A DNA stretch of 43,759 bases from Gammaproteobacteria bacterium (GTDB taxonomy: Bacteria; Pseudomonadota; Gammaproteobacteria; Pseudomonadales; Pseudomonadaceae): NCBI GenBank assembly GCA_903970465.1, contig CAJCIO010000093.1, forward strand, positions 1 to 43,759, given 5' to 3'. Both the position numbers and the translations under genes were made by a program. The notes below the pieces were generated by a model. It had not been told where the DNA came from. It worked only from the letters and a program-made list of their open reading frames with translations, and did not search any database. Positions within the stretch are counted from its first letter, which is position 1. Each line of letters begins with the position of its first letter. This document shows positions 16,753-24,288 of this stretch, one piece after another.

Positions 16753-17135
16753 TTGATTTGCCTTGATCCGGTCGGCCGTAGTCGTCAGTTAGATAACCTG
16801 TTCGGTATTGAACGTGTTCTGGATGTTCCAGGCAACGACAGGTGAAACCATTGTACTCGGCGCGCCGTTGCTGGAGCCCCTACACCGACCGATAGCCGCT
16901 CAGTGCACGCGGTATAACTGCTTCGGTCAGGTGCGCGAGGGCGTGCCGACAGAGCGTGATGGCCTCGTTGTTGTATGGGGATCGGCGCTTTTACCCGTTG
17001 GGGGAACGGCCGATTGTCTGATCGGCGTCACTGGGCGCTTTACCTAACCTTTACGAAACCTAGACCTCCCCTTACACGGATCCGTTGTTTCATAGCTCCA
17101 TGGCGAACCCACACACGACGCCAGAGGAGACACCT
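16753..17135. other. Intergenic region between divergent genes
   Basis: About 380 bp separate the AraC gene from the His/Tyr-rich protein. No reliable gene is seen: the frames present lack ribosome sites and family similarity. The right end (17039-17075) holds a TTTAC tandem repeat, noted separately. A small CCGTTGGGGGAACGG hairpin sits at 16997-17011. Confidence 0.4.
17039..17054 (+). promoter_or_regulatory. Tandem TTTAC repeat, 11-bp period
   Basis: TTTAC occurs at 17039 and again at 17050, followed by TTAC at 17072. An 11-bp direct repeat of this sort is how OmpR/PhoB-type response regulators usually bind. It lies about 85-97 bases upstream of the start at 17136. The regulator is unknown. 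Confidence 0.25.
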
Positions 17136-17492
17136 ATGATTTCGAAGCTGACTCAAGCCCTGATCCTGTCCGGTTGCCTGGTGGCTGCAGGCGCAGCCTC
17201 GGCGGACCAGCGCGATGTAATAGTGCCCGTCATCGCCGGGGCGGCAGTGGGCGCGGTGTTGGCCACCGTGATTGCCGGATCGGGCCACGATCATCACCAT
17301 TACCGTCAGGAATACCGTGGTTATGGTCCACAGTACCAGCCAGTGGCCTACGTGCCGGTACAGCCACGGTACGAGTACCGCCGCTACGCGCCACCACCGC
17401 CTCCACGCTATTACGGCGGTGGCTATGACCGGGGCTACGACCATGGTTATGATCGCGGCTTCGACCACGGCCGGGGTGACGGCCGCTGGTAA
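17136..17492 (+). CDS. Exported His/Tyr/Gly-rich small protein
   Basis: A 118-residue protein starting at the ATG with GAGGAG upstream; the longer open frame from 17085 is less likely. Residues 1-24 form a signal peptide with a probable cleavage at 'ASA-DQ', so the protein goes to the periplasm or outside. A second hydrophobic Gly/Ala segment (about 28-47) resembles a glycine-zipper helix. The rest is low-complexity and rich in His, Tyr, Gly, Arg and Pro, ending in 'YDRGYDHGYDRGFDHGRG' repeats. Such tails can bind metal or coat envelopes. I cannot assign a named family. Confidence 0.7.
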   Translation: MISKLTQALILSGCLVAAGAASADQRDVIVPVIAGAAVGAVLATVIAGSGHDHHHYRQEYRGYGPQYQPVAYVPVQPRYEYRRYAPPPPPRYYGGGYDRGYDHGYDRGFDHGRGDGRW

Positions 17493-17506
17493 AGCGTTCT
17501 CGAGCT

Positions 17507-17541
17507 AAAAAAGCCGCTCTCGTTGCTGACAGCGGCTTTTT
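17507..17541. terminator. Rho-independent terminator, bidirectional
   Basis: AAAAAAGCCGCT and AGCGGCTTTTT form a stem flanked by A and T runs around a 12-base loop. It lies 15 bases after the stop of the His/Tyr-rich gene and serves the minus-strand remnant from the other side. Confidence 0.85.
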
Positions 17542-17544
17542 CGT

Positions 17545-17703
17545 TCATCCCCTCACAGCAAACAACCGCACCATTGCATCACTGCCCTTGCTGGTGACGC
17601 TCAGCGCCCGCGAGTCGAGATGTCGATTGGCCCAACCACGTTTGAGCATCAATTCGAGCAACGCTGCGCCCAACGCTCCGCCGATATGGGATAGACACTG
17701 GGC
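17545..17703 (-). pseudogene. C-terminal fragment of an ArsR-type winged-helix regulator
   Basis: The last 52 codons read 'CLSHIGGALGAALLELMLKR' and then 'GWANRHLDSRALSVTSKG'. This matches the C-terminal half of the ArsR-like regulators that have a 'CYDHLAGxLGVALLxALLxRGWL' pattern. The N-terminal winged helix-turn-helix is missing: upstream the frame becomes unrelated, with no ribosome site. Similarity is from memory of the family pattern and the fragment is short, so the call is moderate. The terminator at 17507 lies just beyond its stop codon. Confidence 0.5.
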
Positions 17704-17837
17704 CTGGCGATGCTGGTTCAGGCGCTGGCCATCGTGGCATTGGTCGCTGGTCGGGATCGGCGAACGCCCACGCATGGCGGTGAACGCAGGGCTGAACTAT
17801 GATCGCTGCCTGACTGCCGCCACGGATCATCCCGCCT

Positions 17838-18305
17838 ATGCCATCGCCCTTGACCCGCCCAACTCCCGCCCCCTTGCTCAAGCCCGGCGAGACCGTGGTG
17901 TTGTTCGACGGGGTCTGCAAGCTGTGCAATGGCTGGGCGAGGTTCCTGATTCGTCACGATCACCAACGCCGTGTCCGGCTGGCCGCGGTGCAATCGCCAG
18001 AAGGCCAGGCGCTGCTGGCCTGGGCCGGCTTGCCGCTGGACCAATTCGATACCATGGCGGTGATTCGTGACAATCACTATTGGGTGCAGTCGGAGGCGTT
18101 CTTCGAGGTCGTTGGGCAATTGCCCGGCAAGTGGCAACCCTTGCTGCTGTTACGCGGCTGCCCGCGAGTGCTGCGGGATTGGGCCTATGATCGCATCGCG
18201 TTCAATCGCTATCGGCTGTTTGGCAAGCACGATCAATGTTTGCTGCCCTCGGCTGATCATGAGCGGCGGTTCCTGAAGGCCGCCACTGTTATGCCTGAGG
18301 CGTAA
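17838..18305 (+). CDS. DCC-family thiol-disulfide oxidoreductase-like protein (DUF393)
   Basis: A 155-residue protein with the defining DxxCxxC motif 'FDGVCKLCNGW' (D24, C27, C30) in a thioredoxin-like start, then 'FLIRHDHQRRVRLAAVQSPEGQ' cut short by the family's typical spacing. 'SEAFFEVVGQL' and 'YDRIAFNRYRLFGK' complete the DCC signature. No signal peptide is visible. The precise redox partner is unknown. It overlaps the 3' end of the convergent CGNR gene by 17 bp. The start is the first ATG giving family length, with a weak ribosome site. Confidence 0.82.
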   Translation: MPSPLTRPTPAPLLKPGETVVLFDGVCKLCNGWARFLIRHDHQRRVRLAAVQSPEGQALLAWAGLPLDQFDTMAVIRDNHYWVQSEAFFEVVGQLPGKWQPLLLLRGCPRVLRDWAYDRIAFNRYRLFGKHDQCLLPSADHERRFLKAATVMPEA

Positions 18306-18885
18306 CCGCGCCCTGCGCCCGACGCTTGCGAAACTCCGCGACCTTATGCCGATTGCCACACAGCGCCATGCTGCACCAGCGGCGCTTATGGGACTTGGTG
18401 CGGTCGTAGAACATCAGTGAGCAATCCACACTCTCGCATTTACGCAGCAGTTGCACATCGCCCTCGGCCAGCAACTGGGCAGCGGCGAAAGCGATCTGGC
18501 TCAGCCTTCGCGCCACGCCATCCGCTTGGTGAAAACGCTCCAGCACCGGCGCGCCGGTCCCCTCCCATAACAGTTGCGGGACGGCTGGGCGCAGGAAGAC
18601 GTTGAGTGCCGAAGGATCAGCCGGGAGATTCTCGCGGCGAGCGGCCACGAGGGTGTCGATGCTGTCGCGCAACGAACGCAATTGAGCAACCAGGCGGCCA
18701 TCTTCAAGCCCGGTCAGGTCAGCCGCTGGCCCCAGTCCGACGTGTTCCAGCCAGCGGGCAGCGTCCTCGTCATTGGTCAGGGTGTCGCGTTTTTGCCCTT
18801 CCACCATCATCTGCGTGTTCAGCAAATCCAGGGCCAGATGGTCGCCCACAAACAGCGAATTCAGAGAGGCATCAACAGGTGTCAT
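18289..18885 (-). CDS. CGNR zinc-finger transcriptional regulator (ABATE domain)
   Basis: A 198-residue protein. The N-terminal 'FVGDHLALDLLNTQ' and the helical region to about 140 are the ABATE/DUF1470 ligand-binding part. The C-terminal zinc finger has C-x4-C in 'CESVDC', then 'DRTKSHKRRWCSMALCGNR' with the CGNR box that names the family. Members are predicted stress- or ligand-responsive DNA-binding proteins and few are characterised. The ATG at 18885 is chosen for GGA 8 bases upstream; the frame to 18924 crosses the promoter. It is divergent from an alpha/beta hydrolase across a region with two identical-spacing palindromes, which suggests autorepression and control of the hydrolase. Confidence 0.83.
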   Translation of the reverse strand: MTPVDASLNSLFVGDHLALDLLNTQMMVEGQKRDTLTNDEDAARWLEHVGLGPAADLTGLEDGRLVAQLRSLRDSIDTLVAARRENLPADPSALNVFLRPAVPQLLWEGTGAPVLERFHQADGVARRLSQIAFAAAQLLAEGDVQLLRKCESVDCSLMFYDRTKSHKRRWCSMALCGNRHKVAEFRKRRAQGAVTPQA

Positions 18886-18913
18886 GGTGATCGTCCAGAG
18901 TGCGATACACCGA

Positions 18914-18947
18914 TTGTAACCCATAAAAAGAATTTGACCAGTTACAA
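18914..18947. promoter_or_regulatory. Operator candidate 1: TTGTAAC-N20-GTTACAA
   Basis: Perfect 7-bp inverted arms with a 20-base spacer. On the minus strand a -10-like TACAAT (18913-18918) and a -35-like TGGTCA (18935-18940), 16 bases apart, fall within the palindrome. Binding here would block the promoter of the CGNR gene. Confidence 0.55.
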
Positions 18948-18960
18948 GATTCGTGAAAGA

Positions 18961-18999
18961 TTGAGCCTGTAACCAGTAAAAATACTAATAGAAGTTACA
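18961..18999 (+). promoter_or_regulatory. Operator candidate 2 (18966-19001) with the hydrolase promoter
   Basis: CCTGTAAC-N20-GTTACAGG forms perfect 8-bp arms with the same 20-base spacer as operator 1; the centres are 53 bp apart. TTGAGC (18961-18966) and TACTAA (18983-18988), 16 bases apart, make a plausible promoter for the hydrolase. The right arm runs into the ribosome site AGGAG (18999-19003). Confidence 0.55.
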
Positions 19000-19011
19000 G
19001 GAGCATTAGAC

Positions 19012-19890
19012 ATGACAAGCTCGCACACCCCAGTGGCCTACAGATATGCCGCCGCCGACGGCATCCGCGTGTTCTACCGCGAAGCTGGCCCGGCCGATGC
19101 CCCCGTGCTATTGCTGCTGCACGGCTTCCCCAGTTCGTCCCATCAATTTCGCGAGCTGATCCCGCTGCTGGCGGATAAGTACCGGATCATCGCCCCGGAC
19201 CTGCCCGGTTTCGGCTTCACCGAGGTGCCAGCCGAACGCAACTACGTCTACACCTTCGACGCGCTCGGCAAGACTCTCGAGGCCTTCGTCGACACGTTGG
19301 GCCTGGAACGCTATGCCCTTTACGTCTTCGATTACGGCGCACCCGCAGGCCTGCGCCTGGCACTGGCGCACCCCGAGCGGGTCAGCGCGCTGATCTCGCA
19401 AAACGGCAATGCGTATCTGGAAGGACTGGGAGATGCCTGGGCACCGATTCGCCGCTACTGGGCTGAGCCGACTGCGCAAAATCGCCAGGTCATCAATGAT
19501 GCGGTGCTCACCCTGGAAGGGATCCGCTATCAGTACGTGGAAGGTGTCGCCGATCCGCTAGCCGTCGCGCCCGAGGCCTATTACCTCGACACGCTGCTGA
19601 TGGAGCGTCCAGGTAATCGGGATATTCAGCTGGACCTGTTCTACGACTACCGCAACAACCTGACGCTGTATCCGGCGTTTCAGCAGTTTTTCCGGGATAC
19701 CCAGGTGCCGACGCTGGTCATCTGGGGCAAGGGCGACCCGTTCTTCATTCCGCCGGGGGCAGAGGCCTATGCTCGGGACAATCCGAACGCGGTAGTCGAA
19801 TTGCTGGACACGGGCCACTTTGCGCTGGAAACCCATGTGGGGCACATTGCCGAACGGATCATTACGGTGCTGGGTGACGCCATCGATTGA
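19012..19890 (+). CDS. Alpha/beta hydrolase with Asp nucleophile (haloalkane dehalogenase / epoxide hydrolase type)
   Basis: A 292-residue cytosolic alpha/beta hydrolase. The oxyanion motif is 'HGFPSSS' (37-43). The nucleophile elbow is 'VFDYGAP', in which D107 takes the place of the usual serine. The acid is D242 in 'WGKGDPFF' and the base is H269 in 'DTGHF'. An Asp-Asp-His triad is found in haloalkane dehalogenases and epoxide hydrolases rather than esterases. Which of the two reactions it performs cannot be decided by eye. The start has AGGAG about 8 bases upstream. It is divergent from the CGNR regulator and probably its main target. Confidence 0.82.
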   Translation: MTSSHTPVAYRYAAADGIRVFYREAGPADAPVLLLLHGFPSSSHQFRELIPLLADKYRIIAPDLPGFGFTEVPAERNYVYTFDALGKTLEAFVDTLGLERYALYVFDYGAPAGLRLALAHPERVSALISQNGNAYLEGLGDAWAPIRRYWAEPTAQNRQVINDAVLTLEGIRYQYVEGVADPLAVAPEAYYLDTLLMERPGNRDIQLDLFYDYRNNLTLYPAFQQFFRDTQVPTLVIWGKGDPFFIPPGAEAYARDNPNAVVELLDTGHFALETHVGHIAERIITVLGDAID

Positions 19891-19917
19891 GCCCACCCAG
19901 CCCTATTGCTGAAACCG

Positions 19918-21201
19918 TCAGCGCGTCACGGCTACGGCCGTCGGCGCGTGATGGCTTTGACCTCTGACCGCCAGAATCACCACCACCATGCCCACACCGC
20001 ACACGGCGGCAGAAATAACGAACGCCACGTTATAGCCGCCGCCGAACTGCACCACCATTCCGGTCAGGGCCGGGGCGATGATACCGGCCAGGTTCGCCAG
20101 CAAGTGCACGAAACCGCCGGTGCCGCCGACCCGGTTTTTCGGCACGATGTCCTGGATCAGCGACCAGCAGATCTGCGGGGTCACGAACAAAAACACGCTG
20201 GACACGGTAATGCACGCCACCGCCATGCCCAACGAGGCTACTTGCGTGGTGATCAGCACACAGATGGCCGCCACACCCAGGCCCACGGTCAGCATGATCT
20301 TGCGTGCCAAAATCACGTTGCCGAGCTTCTTGCCCAGCAGGTCGGTGAGAAAACCACCACCGAGAAAGCCTAACGCCGCGCCCAACCATGGGATCACGCC
20401 GATGATGCTCATGCTTTTGATATCCAGATGCTGGTAGTCCATGAAGTAGCTGGGCAACCAGGTGAGGAAAAAGTACAGCACGTAGTTGAAACAGAAGAAC
20501 GCCGTCGCCACCGCCAGTACTGGGGCGGAGAAGATATAGCTGAACAGGCTGCGGCCTTCCTTGACGTTGTCGACCAGCACTTCTTCACGGCTGGCACGAA
20601 TCAATTGGCGCTCGGCCTCGGACACGTTCGGATGCTGCTCGGGAGTGTCCTTGAAGATCATCAACCAGGCCAGCAACCACAACGCCCCCAATGCGGCGAT
20701 CACTACAAACGAGATGCGCCAGCCGAAGTTGTACGCCACCAGCCCCACTATCGGACCGGCCAGCGCCGCACCCAGGGGTTGCCCGCAGTTGGTGAAACCC
20801 AGCGCTCGCCCGGCCTCTTCGCGGGGGAACCAGTTGGTGATGGCTTTATTGGTCGTGGTGCCCATCGGACCTTCGCCCATACCGAACAACACGCGGAACA
20901 CCAGCAATTGGACATAGCCGGTAATCACCGCCGTCAGCCCGCAGAATATCGACCAACCGCCCGCGGCCCAGGCGAATACCTTCTTCGGCCCGTACTTGTC
21001 GGCCGCCCAGCCGCCGATAAAACACAGTGCGCAGTAGCCGATGAAGAAACTGCTGAAGATAAAGCCCATTTGCGCGTCATCGATATGCAACTCGCTCTTG
21101 AGCAGCGGTGCGACCACCGAAAGTGCTGCACGATCGAGGTAATTGAGCATGCCGGCGAAGAACAGCAGGCCGGCGATATACCAGCGGTAATTGCCTTTCA
21201 T
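19918..21201 (-). CDS. MFS transporter, anion:cation symporter (ACS) family
   Basis: A 427-residue membrane protein with 12 predicted helices. ACS features are visible: 'NYLDRAALSVVAPLL' in helix 1, 'GGWAADKYGPKKVF' in the first loop, 'RVLFGMGEGPMGTTTNKAI' in helix 4 and 'NWFPREEAGRALGF' after it. This pattern is shared with hexuronate, glucarate and galactonate transporters. The ATG at 21201 is preferred, with AAAGG about 10 bases upstream, over the frame opening at 21252. It is last in a run with the enolase-superfamily gene (35-bp gap), so it probably imports the acid that enzyme dehydrates or isomerises. Confidence 0.86.
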   Translation of the reverse strand: MKGNYRWYIAGLLFFAGMLNYLDRAALSVVAPLLKSELHIDDAQMGFIFSSFFIGYCALCFIGGWAADKYGPKKVFAWAAGGWSIFCGLTAVITGYVQLLVFRVLFGMGEGPMGTTTNKAITNWFPREEAGRALGFTNCGQPLGAALAGPIVGLVAYNFGWRISFVVIAALGALWLLAWLMIFKDTPEQHPNVSEAERQLIRASREEVLVDNVKEGRSLFSYIFSAPVLAVATAFFCFNYVLYFFLTWLPSYFMDYQHLDIKSMSIIGVIPWLGAALGFLGGGFLTDLLGKKLGNVILARKIMLTVGLGVAAICVLITTQVASLGMAVACITVSSVFLFVTPQICWSLIQDIVPKNRVGGTGGFVHLLANLAGIIAPALTGMVVQFGGGYNVAFVISAAVCGVGMVVVILAVRGQSHHAPTAVAVTR

Positions 21202-21236
21202 TTTTCTATGGCCTTTATTGTTGTTGAACAAGCATT

Positions 21237-22376
21237 TCAGCCGAGCACACACCGCTCGACACAGTAGTCCTCGATCACCTGCAGATCAGGCGCAAAACCG
21301 AGACCCGCAACGGCCGACAACGCCATGCGCGGCGTGAACGCCAGGGCCGGGAACAACAGGCGCTCGAACTCGATGAACGGTACCTCCACCGCGACATCGG
21401 CAGGCAGCAAGGTGCACAGGTGCGCCACGGCCAACAGGCCAGGGCCGAAATAGAAGCAATGCGGGACGACCTTCACGCCATGTTGCTGCGCCAGATCGAA
21501 CACCTGGAGCATGGCGCTGATGCCACCGATCTTGGCCACACTGGGTTGCACCACATCGATTGCCTGCTGTTCGAGCAGCGCCTTGATGCCCTGAACCCCG
21601 GCGGCGTTCTCGCCAGCGGACAACGGCACGCCCTGGCGACGCACCTCAGCCAGGCCGGCGACGTCATCAGGCGGCCAGACGGGTTCTTCGAGCCAGGTCA
21701 ATTGCAGTTCGCGCAGGCCCCGGGCGACATCGCTGGCTTGAACCACGGACCACGGGCAATTGACGTCGACCATCAACTCGCCCGCCGCCACCGGCAGCGC
21801 CGCGCGGGCAGCGGCAATGGCGTCGAACGCGGTCTCATGCAGTTTGATCTTGCGAAAGCCCAGCGCCCGTGCGCGGCTGACCTGGCGGTGTACTTCTTCC
21901 GGGTCGTTGCCGTAACTGACCAGGCTGGCGTACAACTCCAAGGTCCGCGGGGTACCGCCAAGCAGTTGATACAACGGCACGTCAGCGACCTGGGCGGCCA
22001 GGTCCCACAAGGCAATATCGATGCCCGAGAGCGCGTAGATCATCGCCCCGGTCGAGCCAAAACCATGCACGGCGCGGCGCGCTTTCTCTAGCGTCTGCTC
22101 GCGATCGTCGAGCCGTGTGCCGATGAACATCGGCCCGACGACATCGGACAACGCCTTGAACGTCACTGGATTGGAGCCATGCCCGAACGCTTCGCCCCAG
22201 CCCACCAATCCGGTGTCGGTGGTGACCTTGAGCATCAGGCTTTCCATACGGCGATGACGCGGCGAGGCGGCGTTGAAGGCCTCATCGTCCTTGGCTTCGC
22301 CCAGATTGCGCCGCGAATCGGTGCCTGCACTGAACGGAATACTGATGCGGATGACTTCGATGCTGCGAATAATCAC
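21237..22376 (-). CDS. Enolase-superfamily enzyme (mandelate racemase / muconate lactonizing type)
   Basis: A 379-residue cytosolic enzyme with the capping domain (1-130) and a beta/alpha barrel. Metal ligands fit D204 ('MVDVN'), E230 ('WLEEP') and E256 ('SAGEN'), and the base motif is K176-x-K178 in 'FRKIKLHE'. H306 in 'VVPHCFYF' may be the second base. The Asp usually paired with that His in mandelate-racemase-type members is not evident ('QPSVAKIGG'). It is therefore probably an acid-sugar dehydratase or a racemase of unknown substrate. The neighbouring ACS transporter and FAH-family hydratase support acid catabolism. A perfect GTACG/CGTAC palindrome lies upstream. Confidence 0.82.
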   Translation of the reverse strand: MIIRSIEVIRISIPFSAGTDSRRNLGEAKDDEAFNAASPRHRRMESLMLKVTTDTGLVGWGEAFGHGSNPVTFKALSDVVGPMFIGTRLDDREQTLEKARRAVHGFGSTGAMIYALSGIDIALWDLAAQVADVPLYQLLGGTPRTLELYASLVSYGNDPEEVHRQVSRARALGFRKIKLHETAFDAIAAARAALPVAAGELMVDVNCPWSVVQASDVARGLRELQLTWLEEPVWPPDDVAGLAEVRRQGVPLSAGENAAGVQGIKALLEQQAIDVVQPSVAKIGGISAMLQVFDLAQQHGVKVVPHCFYFGPGLLAVAHLCTLLPADVAVEVPFIEFERLLFPALAFTPRMALSAVAGLGFAPDLQVIEDYCVERCVLG

Positions 22377-22427
22377 AGGTCGGTTTCCCCAGCTTTTATT
22401 GAAATTGTAGGCCTGCGAAAAACACAG

Positions 22428-22441
22428 GTACGTTATCGTAC
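22428..22441. promoter_or_regulatory. Operator candidate GTACG-TTAT-CGTAC
   Basis: A perfect 5-4-5 inverted repeat 52-65 bases upstream of the enolase-superfamily start. Its layout fits GntR- or LacI-type operators for sugar-acid genes. No regulator gene of that kind lies in the window next to it. Confidence 0.4.
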
Positions 22442-22555
22442 AAGATCAATAGGATTGGTGAAACACTTTGTGACACTGGATCAAATCACGGTTGCCGATC
22501 CCGCTTGGGCGCTACTCACGGCAAGGCCCTTGCCGCGAGGATCAACGTGCAACGA

Positions 22556-23341
22556 TCAAAACGAAAACGTCAGCTCGTGATCGAAGTAGCGGGCAACGAT
22601 TTTGTGACCGGGGCCGCTGATATCGAAGGGCTCGCACATGGCGCCGGTGGTGATGATGTGACCGGCCATCAGGGTTTCGCAGCGCTCGGCTGCGTGCTCG
22701 TATAACGCGGCCAGGGAGTTGAGCGGGTCGGTCGCGGTGTCGTCGAACAGGCCTTTGGCCCGTGGCTCGCCATTCAGATAAACGACCACGTTTTCCGCCA
22801 GTTGGCGCATCACATCGGGATCGACGCCCTCGCACACGGTTTGACCGACCACCAACGCCTCGAAGCCCACGTTGTCGGCGGCAAAGCTGGGCCAGCCGAC
22901 GGTCTTGCGATCGACGAAGCGCGAGCGCACCACCTCGAAGGTCACGCAGGTGCTGCGGATGTCAGCGGCTTCGATCTGTCTCCCACGCAGCGGCGGCAGG
23001 TCGCGGTCGAGCACGAAGGCGATTTCGCATTCGATAGTCACCGGGGTATAGGCCGCAAGATTCAGCTGTACGCCACTGCTGTGCAGGCGTGCGCGGTCGA
23101 GTTGGCCGGCCAGCGGCCGCGACAGATTAGCCGCGCGCATGGCGGCCGGGCTGCCGACACCGAGTTTCCAGCCCGCGCGGGTGCCTCCGGCCAGTTGGAA
23201 CAGTTGATCCTGGGCAGCGTAGCCCTGCTCCAGGGTCGCGGGTTTGTTACCAGCCGGCAGCGCGGTCAACAAGTCGCCGCTGTTCCAGGCTTGCGCGAGG
23301 ATCGAGGCAGTTGCGGTGGGGTCGAAATCAGCGTCTTGCAT
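22556..23341 (-). CDS. Fumarylacetoacetate-hydrolase-fold protein, 2-keto-4-pentenoate hydratase-like
   Basis: A 261-residue cytosolic protein similar to MhpD/DmpE hydratases and related decarboxylases. 'AGWKLGVGSPAAM' and 'IECEIAFVLDRDLPP' carry the metal-binding acids (E-x-E), and 'LFDDTATDPLNSLAALYE' and 'GHIITTGAMCEPF' are family signatures. Such enzymes hydrate or hydrolyse 2-keto acids. The ATG at 23341 has AGGAG 5-6 bases upstream. It is co-oriented with the enolase-superfamily and MFS genes; the 180-bp gap contains an operator-like palindrome, so co-transcription is uncertain. Confidence 0.8.
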   Translation of the reverse strand: MQDADFDPTATASILAQAWNSGDLLTALPAGNKPATLEQGYAAQDQLFQLAGGTRAGWKLGVGSPAAMRAANLSRPLAGQLDRARLHSSGVQLNLAAYTPVTIECEIAFVLDRDLPPLRGRQIEAADIRSTCVTFEVVRSRFVDRKTVGWPSFAADNVGFEALVVGQTVCEGVDPDVMRQLAENVVVYLNGEPRAKGLFDDTATDPLNSLAALYEHAAERCETLMAGHIITTGAMCEPFDISGPGHKIVARYFDHELTFSF

Positions 23342-23628
23342 GTCAGCTCCTGTCATCGGGCGGGCCGGGGCGGCGATCAGGCGCTGCCCTGTGGTCATTG
23401 ACGCACTTTGTATCATGACGCCTGCGCCGATGTCCGCTTGCGCGCCTGAAGTCCCCGCCCCGGCTGCAAATGCACCCAGTTGCTGAAGCTGTTCGGCTAC
23501 CGCCCAATCGACTCGATGGGCGCAAAATTGCGCGTTCGGTGGCGAAGACGTCTATCAAGATCGCCATCGCAGGACTCGCCAAGCCTGTGCTAACGTCCCG
23601 ACAAACAGAACGTCAGAAGCCCTCGCCC

Positions 23629-24249
23629 ATGTCCATCGCCGACAACCTACTCGCCTTCACCTTCGCCGCCACCGTCTTGACCCTTACCCCCGGCCTCGAC
23701 ACCGCCTTGATCCTGAGAACCGCCACGGTAGAGGGCAAACAACAGGCCCTGCGCGCAGTATTGGGCATCAACGTGGGCTGCTTGCTGTGGGGCGCCGCCG
23801 TGGCCTTCGGCCTGGGCGCGCTGATTGCCGTCTCCGAGCTGGCATTCGACGTCTTGAAGTATTGCGGCGCGGCCTATCTGTGTTGGCTCGGATTGAACAT
23901 GCTCATGCGCCCACGTACCTCAATGTCTTCCTCGGAAACGGACGCCAGGCCGCGTTCCAATTGGTTTGTCCGCGGCATGACCGGGAACTTGCTGAATCCC
24001 AAGATAGGGATTTTCTACGTGTCGTTTCTGCCGCAATTCATCCCGGCCGGGCAGTCGCCAGTGATCTGGACATTTGGCCTGGTGGGGATTCATCTGGTGA
24101 TCGGTCTGATCTGGTCGTCGATATTGATCGGTGCCACACAGCCCCTGGCCGGCGTGCTGCGGCGTGAGAAGGTGGTCACCTGGATGGACCGCACGACGGG
24201 GATGATTTTCGTGATGTTTGCGGCGCGGTTGGCGCTGAGCAAGCGTTGA
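23629..24249 (+). CDS. LysE/RhtB-family exporter
   Basis: A 207-residue inner-membrane protein with about six helices. The family signature 'LTPGLDTALILRTA' opens helix 1, followed by 'GINVGCLLWG', and 'GNLLNPKIGIFYVSFLPQFI' (about 124-143) includes the conserved N-P-K. LysE-type proteins export amino acids or related metabolites. The frame is open back to 23470, but the ATG at 23629 begins at the family N-terminus; its ribosome site is weak. The next gene follows at 39 bp and may share the transcript. Confidence 0.85.
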   Translation: MSIADNLLAFTFAATVLTLTPGLDTALILRTATVEGKQQALRAVLGINVGCLLWGAAVAFGLGALIAVSELAFDVLKYCGAAYLCWLGLNMLMRPRTSMSSSETDARPRSNWFVRGMTGNLLNPKIGIFYVSFLPQFIPAGQSPVIWTFGLVGIHLVIGLIWSSILIGATQPLAGVLRREKVVTWMDRTTGMIFVMFAARLALSKR

Positions 24250-24288
24250 GGTTTGCGGGTACTGCTGTTTTTTGCGAAAGGATGAGCT

